Of a stretch of DNA of 10,392 nucleotides, positions 5,834 through 10,392 are shown in pieces. The notes beneath the pieces are model-generated. The model had not been told where the DNA came from. It worked only from the letters and a program-made list of their open reading frames with translations, and searched no databases. The translations under genes were made by a program, and so were the position numbers. Source of the DNA: an uncultured Ruminococcus sp. (lineage in GTDB: Bacteria > Bacillota > Clostridia > Oscillospirales > Acutalibacteraceae); NCBI GenBank assembly GCA_902767175.1, contig CACXGH010000136.1, positions 1 through 10,392 on the forward strand, given 5' to 3'. Position 1 is the first letter of the stretch, and each line of letters opens with the position of its first letter.

Positions 5834-7366
5834 ATGTCTAATTATTCAAAAACAGGGCTGAAACGCTTTATCGGCACAATGCTTATTTTGTCTCTGCTTA
5901 TGGGAATGATGATAAGCCTTATGCCTTTGGAAGCATCGGCAGAAGTCAAGACCTTTACTGTCGGTTTTGATGCGGAATTTCCGCCGTACGGCTACAGGGC
6001 AGAAAACGGTGAATATGTTGGTTTTGACCTTGACCTTGCACAGGAGGTCTGCAAACGAAACGGCTGGACACTCAATAAAAAGCCTATCAATTGGGACTCC
6101 AAGGATATGGAGCTTGAAAGCGGTGCAATAGACTGTATCTGGAACGGCTTTACAATTGACGGCAGAGAGGACAAATATACATGGTCCACACCCTATATTG
6201 ATAACTCACAGGTCGTTATCGTTAAGAAGGAATCGGCAATAAACAAGCTCAATGACCTCAAAGGAAAGAACGTAGTTGTACAGGCAGACTCATCAGCACT
6301 TGCAGCCTTCAAGGGTGAGGATGCAACTGATGAGAATAAGGCTCTTGCCGGGTCATTTGCTTCACTGCAGCAGGTACAGGACTATAACACAGCGTTTCTT
6401 AATCTTGAAAGCGGAATGGCTGACGCTGTATGCATGGATATAGGTGTTGCCAACTATCAGATACAGAGCAGAGGAGACGCATTCCGTATGCTCGATGAAA
6501 AGGTGTCGAGCGAAAAATACGGTATAGGCTTCAAGCTTGGAAACAAAGAGCTTCGCAATAAGGTACAGGAAACACTTCTTGCTATGAAGGCAGACGGTAC
6601 TTTTGATACCATAGCTGAAAAGTGGGGACTTGAAACCAGTGTGTGTCTTGATCCTGATGATAAGTATATCGACAAGGACGAGACCCCTGTTCTTCCCGGA
6701 CAGTCCGGAAACGGAATAGATTGGGGCGCTATGCTCGCTCAGCTTGGAGAAGGAATGGGCAGGAGCATACTTATATTCGTGCTGACACTTCTTTTCTCAA
6801 TGCCTTTGGGTCTGCTCGTGGCATTTGTAAGAATGTCACGTTTTAAGCCTCTGCAGTGGATAGCAAGGATATATATTTCCATAATGAGAGGTACTCCGCT
6901 TATGCTGCAGCTTCTTGTTGTATGCTTTGGTCCGTATTATCTTTTCCATATCACTCTTACGGAAAATTATCGCTTTATTGCTCTGATAATCGGCTTTTCC
7001 GTAAACTATGCGGCATATTTTGCGGAAATATACAGGGCAGGTATTCAGGCAGTTCCTGTCGGACAGAGAGAAGCGGCTTCTATACTCGGATATTCGGGCG
7101 GTCAGACCTTCCGGAAGATAATATTCCCTCAGATGGTAAAGAATGTACTTCCTCCCGTTACAAATGAGATAATAACTCTTGTAAAGGATACATCTCTTGC
7201 TTATGTGCTTACATATCTTGAGCTGTTCTCAATGGCAAAGCAGCTTTCCGCAGCGGCAACAAGCCTTGTTCCGCTGTTCGTCGCAGGTTTGTTCTATTAT
7301 ATCTTTAACTTTATCGTTGCGTTTGTAATGGAGCTTATCGAAAAGAAATTCAACTACTATAAGTAA
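5834..7366 (+). CDS. Amino-acid ABC importer, fused binding protein and permease
   Basis: One 510-residue chain carries both the substrate-binding and the membrane domain of a polar amino-acid uptake system, as in GlnP-type transporters. A Sec signal peptide (1-36) has an AxA cleavage motif (ASA, 34-36) and no lipobox cysteine. If the signal is cut, the domain stays tethered through the permease. The type-2 binding domain spans about 38-275. R111 in the TIDGRED stretch is the expected carboxylate-binding arginine, and D202 fits the amino-group-binding acid. After an acidic/proline linker (about 272-292) comes a His/Glu/Gln/Arg/opine-type permease (about 300-510) with the EAA coupling loop at 398-427, including GQREAA (410-415). 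The ATPase gene follows 14 bases later. Substrate is unknown; glutamine, arginine or cystine are family options. Family call is very sure. Confidence 0.95.
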   Translation: MSNYSKTGLKRFIGTMLILSLLMGMMISLMPLEASAEVKTFTVGFDAEFPPYGYRAENGEYVGFDLDLAQEVCKRNGWTLNKKPINWDSKDMELESGAIDCIWNGFTIDGREDKYTWSTPYIDNSQVVIVKKESAINKLNDLKGKNVVVQADSSALAAFKGEDATDENKALAGSFASLQQVQDYNTAFLNLESGMADAVCMDIGVANYQIQSRGDAFRMLDEKVSSEKYGIGFKLGNKELRNKVQETLLAMKADGTFDTIAEKWGLETSVCLDPDDKYIDKDETPVLPGQSGNGIDWGAMLAQLGEGMGRSILIFVLTLLFSMPLGLLVAFVRMSRFKPLQWIARIYISIMRGTPLMLQLLVVCFGPYYLFHITLTENYRFIALIIGFSVNYAAYFAEIYRAGIQAVPVGQREAASILGYSGGQTFRKIIFPQMVKNVLPPVTNEIITLVKDTSLAYVLTYLELFSMAKQLSAAATSLVPLFVAGLFYYIFNFIVAFVMELIEKKFNYYK

Positions 7367-7380
7367 ATGAGGTGAAAAGT

Positions 7381-8181
7381 ATGGCAGAGCTTGAAAAAAG
7401 CAAGAATGAAGCATCATCTGAAAGGCTGCTTGAAATAAATAATCTGAGCAAAAGCTTTGACGGCAGAAAAGTGCTTGAGGATATAAGCCTTACTGTTGAA
7501 AAGGGAGAGGTTATTTCTATAATAGGCCCTTCCGGTTCAGGTAAGACAACACTGCTGAGATGTGCGACGTTTCTTGAAACTATGGACGACGGTGAGCTTA
7601 GCTACTGTGGAAAAAAGGTAGTGACAAGCAGAAACGGAAAGGCTGTTTATCCCTCAAAGGCAGAAATGAAGGAAGCTAAGTCGAAGTTCAGTCTTGTATT
7701 TCAGAACTTCAACCTTTTTCCTCACTTCAATGTTCTGAAAAATGTATCCGATGCTGCTGTTTCTGTAATGAAGCGCAATAAGGAGGAAGTCCTTGAGGAG
7801 TCACGTCAGATACTGAAAAAGGTCGGACTTGAAGAAAAGCTGAAAGCATATCCCTGTGAGCTTTCAGGCGGTCAGCAGCAGCGTGTAGCTATTGCAAGAG
7901 CACTTGTCATGAATCCGGAGATACTCTATTTTGATGAGCCGACATCAGCTCTCGACCCTGAGATAACTGCGGGCATACTCAGGATAATGAAGGAACTTGC
8001 AGAGGAGAAAATGACGATGGTGATAGTTACCCATGAGATAGACTTTGCAAGAGCCGTATCTGACAGGGTAATATTTATGGACGGCGGATATATTATTGAG
8101 CAGGGCGCTCCGAAAGATGTTATTGATAATCCATCAAATGAGCGTACAAAGACCTTCCTCAGAAAGCTGTCGTCCCTATAA
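7381..8181 (+). CDS. Polar amino-acid ABC importer ATPase (GlnQ-like)
   Basis: This is the cytoplasmic ATPase that powers the adjacent fusion importer. All motifs are intact in the 266-residue protein: Walker A GPSGSGKTT (49-57), Q-loop glutamine Q108, signature LSGGQ (161-165), Walker B ILYFDEP (181-187, catalytic E186), D-loop SALD (189-192) and H-loop H218. The insertion at about 82-100 (SRNGKAVYPSKAEMKEAK region) is a little longer than in the shortest GlnQ proteins. I place the start at the ATG at 7381, which has a GAGGTG ribosome site 6 bases upstream. A GTG at 7372 is in frame but overlaps that site and would add only three residues. It lies 14 bases after the fusion gene and is clearly co-transcribed with it. 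Confidence 0.95.
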   Translation: MAELEKSKNEASSERLLEINNLSKSFDGRKVLEDISLTVEKGEVISIIGPSGSGKTTLLRCATFLETMDDGELSYCGKKVVTSRNGKAVYPSKAEMKEAKSKFSLVFQNFNLFPHFNVLKNVSDAAVSVMKRNKEEVLEESRQILKKVGLEEKLKAYPCELSGGQQQRVAIARALVMNPEILYFDEPTSALDPEITAGILRIMKELAEEKMTMVIVTHEIDFARAVSDRVIFMDGGYIIEQGAPKDVIDNPSNERTKTFLRKLSSL

Positions 8182-8225
8182 GCAAAAGAAAAGCCCGACA
8201 GGGCACGGAAAAGAGATGAGAGCTT

Positions 8226-9377
8226 ATGAAAAAGGTTATAGGATATCTGAAAAAGGAGCTTATGCTCACTGTGTCGGTGCTGGCGGCTGTTATTTCGTTA
8301 TTTATAACACCGCCCTCAGCGGAGCTGTTCTCCAATATAGATTGGCGCACTCTCGGCACGCTGTTTATGATGCTGACAGTTCTTGAGGGCTTTAAGAAGG
8401 AGAACATCTTCCGTCCTGTGCTTAAACTTGCAGGAAAGCTGAAATCTATGGCTGTACTGTCACTTTTTCTTGTGTTCTCGGTGTTCTTTTCCTCTATGTT
8501 CGTAACAAATGATATTTCTCTTATCATATTTGTTCCGCTTACGATTATTCTTTTCAGAGCAGGAAATAAGGAAAAATATATTCTTCCCGTAATAACAATG
8601 GAGAATATAGCTGCCATAAGAGGGTCTTTGCTGACTCCGTTCGGCAGTCCTCAGAATTTATTCATATTCGGACAATCGGGAGTATCTGCATGGCAGTTCA
8701 TACTGTATATGCTGCCTGTATGGGCAATATCGGGCGCATTGCTGATAGTTTTTGTTCTGTTTCTGTACAGAAAAAATATTAAAGAGAAAACAAGTCTTAC
8801 GGATCCTTCATTTGCGGGAGAATGGAAGAAAGAAGGAAGGGTACGAAGAATAGCATATCTTGCGGTGTTTGCTGCCGTTATCGCTGCGATCATAAGCAGA
8901 ACTCCCTATTGGATGTACATTGTGCCTCTTGTGGCTTCTGCTGTGTTTGTTATTGACAAAAGCATACTGATAAAGACAGACTATGTTTTGCTTCTGACAT
9001 TTCTGTGTTTCTTTATTTTCTCCTCGTCAATCGCACATAACGAAAGCATATCTGGCTTTCTTAAAGATGCCGTAGCAGGCCATGAATATGTATGGGGCAT
9101 ATTATTAAGTCAGCTTATATCAAATGTACCTGCAGGTATAGTGCTTTATCCCTTCTCGATAAATAAGGGAGCGCTGCTGTACGGATTGGATTCGGCAGGA
9201 TTATGTTCGATCATAGGCTCTCTTGCATCGGTTATCAATTATCGGATCTATGTAAGGGAATATCCCGGCAGCGGAAAGAAATTTCTTATAGTATTCACTC
9301 TTATAAGTCTGCTGTTCTTTGCATTTGTAGTTGTTCCGGGCTATTTTATAAGCCTGACTCCTTTACAGGCAAATTAA
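8226..9377 (+). CDS. Ion-transporter superfamily permease (ArsB/NhaD/SLC13-like)
   Basis: A 383-residue membrane protein with about 10-11 helices. The sequence shows the inverted-repeat layout of the ion-transporter superfamily. The first half has VTNDISL (93-99) and then a re-entrant GSPQNL motif (140-145). The second half has ISNVPAG (298-304) and then GSLASVIN (331-338) in the matching place. Relatives carry arsenite, Na+/H+, citrate or dicarboxylates, so an anion or Na+ partner is likely but the substrate cannot be told. It is shorter than ArsB or CitM (about 430). The gene follows the ABC ATPase by 44 bases, a gap holding only a 4-bp GCCC/GGGC hairpin (8193-8204), so it probably belongs to the operon. 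The ribosome site (AGAG) is weak. No arsenic regulator is nearby, which speaks against arsenite export. Confidence 0.85.
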   Translation: MKKVIGYLKKELMLTVSVLAAVISLFITPPSAELFSNIDWRTLGTLFMMLTVLEGFKKENIFRPVLKLAGKLKSMAVLSLFLVFSVFFSSMFVTNDISLIIFVPLTIILFRAGNKEKYILPVITMENIAAIRGSLLTPFGSPQNLFIFGQSGVSAWQFILYMLPVWAISGALLIVFVLFLYRKNIKEKTSLTDPSFAGEWKKEGRVRRIAYLAVFAAVIAAIISRTPYWMYIVPLVASAVFVIDKSILIKTDYVLLLTFLCFFIFSSSIAHNESISGFLKDAVAGHEYVWGILLSQLISNVPAGIVLYPFSINKGALLYGLDSAGLCSIIGSLASVINYRIYVREYPGSGKKFLIVFTLISLLFFAFVVVPGYFISLTPLQAN

Positions 9378-9437
9378 TACTAGTATCAGATAGAAGGGGC
9401 GCCAAAGCTTGTCGTCAGGTCTATTTGATATTAGTAT
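9377..9437. repeat. Long imperfect hairpin, possible mobile-element remnant
   Basis: The 18-base arm at 9377-9394 (ATACTAGTATCAGATAGA) pairs with 9420-9437 in all positions, two of them G-T. Inside it GGCG (9398-9401) can pair with CGTC (9413-9416). The element begins on the last base of the permease stop codon. A T5 run (9447-9451) lies ten bases past the stem, rather far for a classic terminator. The first ten bases are themselves a palindrome. It could be a terminator, a REP/MITE-type repeat or a transposon end; sequence alone does not decide. Confidence 0.5.
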
Positions 9438-9464
9438 AAGACAGGGTTTTTCTTCATAGATTAT

Positions 9465-9500
9465 AAGGCACGGTACTCGTTCAAGAGAATACCGTGCCTT
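9465..9500. terminator. Terminator-like hairpin between convergent genes
   Basis: AAGGCACGGTA (9465-9475) is the exact reverse complement of TACCGTGCCTT (9490-9500), with an inner CTC (9476-9478) / GAG (9485-9487) pairing and a GTTCAA loop. The plus strand continues TGATTATTCTT, moderately T rich, and the minus strand continues ATAATCTATG. It most likely ends transcription of the importer operon and may also stop the convergent DUF5662 transcript. I see no gene in 9501-9588. Confidence 0.65.
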
Positions 9501-9588
9501 GATTATTCTTCAGACAGTAAAGACCTGAATGCGTAACTGTTGTGTCTTCTGCTGAGTGACGTCTTTGAAAGAAAGTGAACAGCGTTAG

Positions 9589-10137
9589 TCAATTCTTGCA
9601 GCCTTTTGCACTCCGCATCAGCTTATATCTGATGTAGAGGAAGGTCTTTTCCTCGCCGTTGTCACGCAGCATCTTTAAGAGAAATTCAAGCAGCTTCGCC
9701 GTGTCAGGGTGTACCAGATAATGGTCTCTTGATTTGTCAAAGTATTCATAAGCCGATGCATCGGTGTATTGCTCTTTTTTGTAGACCTTGCAGGCGGCTA
9801 CTCTGTCGCAGAACATCTCTACAACATATTTTACCGGCATTTTCATTCCCGTCATGGGTGTTCCTTCATCAAGTGAATAGTCTATCCAATATTCAAGATG
9901 ATGCTTGTTTCTGCCTTTGTGGTGCAGCCATGCGGAGCTGTAGCCCTTCTGTTCTCTTTCAGCGGCATTCGGGCTTCTGTTGCCCTGATAGTATTTCGCA
10001 CCGACAAGAAATTCTACGGGTGAATATTTGGAAAGGTCGTGCAGCAGACCTTGTTTATACAGACCTGCTTTAAAGCAAAGCTGCATAACTGTAAGCTTAT
10101 GTTTATTTATCGTTTTCAGATGCTGTAACCACTTCAT
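9589..10137 (-). CDS. DUF5662 family protein, HD-like His/Asp pattern
   Basis: This 182-residue soluble protein has no signal peptide or membrane helix. It matches the conserved Firmicutes family DUF5662 as I remember it, whose function is not known. Visible conserved-looking motifs are LLHDLSKYSPVEF (31-43, H33-D34), WLHHKGRNKHHLEYW (70-84) and MFCDRVAA (108-115, D111). The spaced H, HD, H, H, D set resembles the metal-binding pattern of HD-domain phosphohydrolases, so a metal-dependent hydrolase is a fair but unproven guess. The ATG at 10137 has a GGGAGGA ribosome site 5 bases upstream. It is a single-gene unit with its own promoter, convergent to the importer operon. Some database entries of such proteins carry unrelated names, which should not be trusted. 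Confidence 0.85.
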   Translation of the reverse strand: MKWLQHLKTINKHKLTVMQLCFKAGLYKQGLLHDLSKYSPVEFLVGAKYYQGNRSPNAAEREQKGYSSAWLHHKGRNKHHLEYWIDYSLDEGTPMTGMKMPVKYVVEMFCDRVAACKVYKKEQYTDASAYEYFDKSRDHYLVHPDTAKLLEFLLKMLRDNGEEKTFLYIRYKLMRSAKGCKN

Positions 10138-10169
10138 GACAGTCCTCCCGGGTAAATGATGATAATAAT

Positions 10170-10197
10170 ATTATATCACAGGTGTAAATAATTACAA
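10170..10197 (-). promoter_or_regulatory. Promoter of the DUF5662 gene
   Basis: On the minus strand TTGTAA (10192-10197) is followed by 16 bases and TATAAT (10170-10175), with TG one base before the -10 (extended -10). Transcription would begin near 10163, giving a leader of about 25 bases that holds the GGGAGGA site. The match is strong and the spacing normal. Confidence 0.65.
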
Positions 10198-10330
10198 GCT
10201 CGCAAAAATTATAATTAAGGAATCAATAAAAATGCTCCTGAATCTTGAAACTACCATGAAAACAGCAGAAAAGGCACGGAAATCATCTTTTAAAAACTGA
10301 TAGATGAAAGCGTATAACAAGCGTCGATGT
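10198..10330. other. A+T-rich intergenic DNA without a supported gene
   Basis: I see no reliable gene here. A 10-base segment TTAAGGAATC (10215-10224), followed by AATAAA, repeats one arm of the 2650-2698 inverted repeat without its partner. It could be a degenerate solo copy. A 22-codon frame at 10232-10300 has an AAGGAA sequence 9 bases upstream, but nothing else supports it. Confidence 0.4.
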
Positions 10331-10392
10331 CCCCCGAGTCTCGCCTGCCGGCTCGGTCGGTGCTTCTGCCTTCGGCAGAGGTGTCCACCGGA
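10331..10392. repeat. GC-rich structured element truncated at the window edge
   Basis: The base composition jumps to about 70% G+C (44 of 62). CCGAG (10334-10338) can pair with CTCGG (10352-10356). CGGTG (10358-10362) can pair with CACCG (10386-10390), enclosing an 8-bp hairpin (10363-10370 with 10374-10381, TTC loop). The last bases, GGTGTCC-ACC-GGA, look like the first part of another hairpin whose closing arm would be beyond the window. No open frame is convincing. It may be a structured non-coding RNA, a chromosomal repeat, or an element boundary. Confidence 0.5.

Noticed and set aside
7372..7380. GTG start for the ABC ATPase
   Set aside because: It overlaps the GAGGTG ribosome site that serves the ATG at 7381 and adds only three residues.
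8226..9377. Arsenite efflux pump ArsB
   Set aside because: The protein is shorter than ArsB and has no arsR, arsC or arsA nearby; only the broad superfamily is supported.
10232..10300. A 22-codon small open frame with an AAGGAA upstream
   Set aside because: Too short, A+T-rich background, no recognisable sequence and no promoter; chance is sufficient.

Overview
The window looks like chromosomal DNA of a spore-forming, low-to-medium-GC Firmicute, most likely a Clostridia / Oscillospiraceae (Ruminococcus-type) genome. This is inferred from strong AGGAGG-type ribosome sites, A+T-rich intergenic regions, a SpoIVFA/SpoIVFB-like protease pair, and the protein families present (bacterial NSS transporter, AzlCD, fused amino-acid binding-protein/permease, DUF5662). 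No RNA gene, CRISPR array, prophage or intact insertion sequence was seen. Membrane transport dominates: six of the nine genes encode transporter parts.

Layout. (1) 1-185: tandem hairpins, then a good extended -10 promoter. (2) 186-2631, plus strand: an NSS-family Na+-coupled amino-acid transporter, azlC and azlD, with each junction an ATGA stop/start overlap. This is a compact operon joining a predicted amino-acid importer to a predicted branched-chain amino-acid exporter. (3) 2650-2698: a perfect 15-bp inverted repeat between convergent operons. (4) 2706-5537, minus strand: MATE efflux transporter, then an M23 (SpoIVFA-like) and an M50 site-2 protease (SpoIVFB-like) gene. The two protease genes overlap by ATGA, and the ribosome site of the M23 gene lies inside a 12-bp hairpin.

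(5) 5538-5833: a divergent promoter region with one good sigma-A-like promoter for each direction. (6) 5834-9377, plus strand: a polar amino-acid ABC importer made of a binding-protein/permease fusion and its ATPase, followed 44 bases later by an ion-transporter (ArsB/NhaD/SLC13-like) superfamily permease. (7) 9377-9500: a long 61-base imperfect hairpin and a second terminator-like hairpin. (8) 9589-10137, minus strand: a DUF5662 protein with an HD-like His/Asp pattern and its own extended -10 promoter. (9) 10198-10392: no gene; A+T-rich DNA changes abruptly at about 10331 to roughly 70% GC sequence with nested hairpins, cut by the window edge.

Functionally, the plus-strand operons would handle amino-acid uptake and export, plus ion or organic-anion exchange. 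The minus-strand protease pair would, by analogy with Bacillus, activate a late mother-cell sigma factor during sporulation. No transcription-factor gene lies in the window. The points most worth following are the hairpin-embedded ribosome site, the unusual leader of the ABC importer, the two intergenic inverted repeats, and the GC-rich structured element at the right end.
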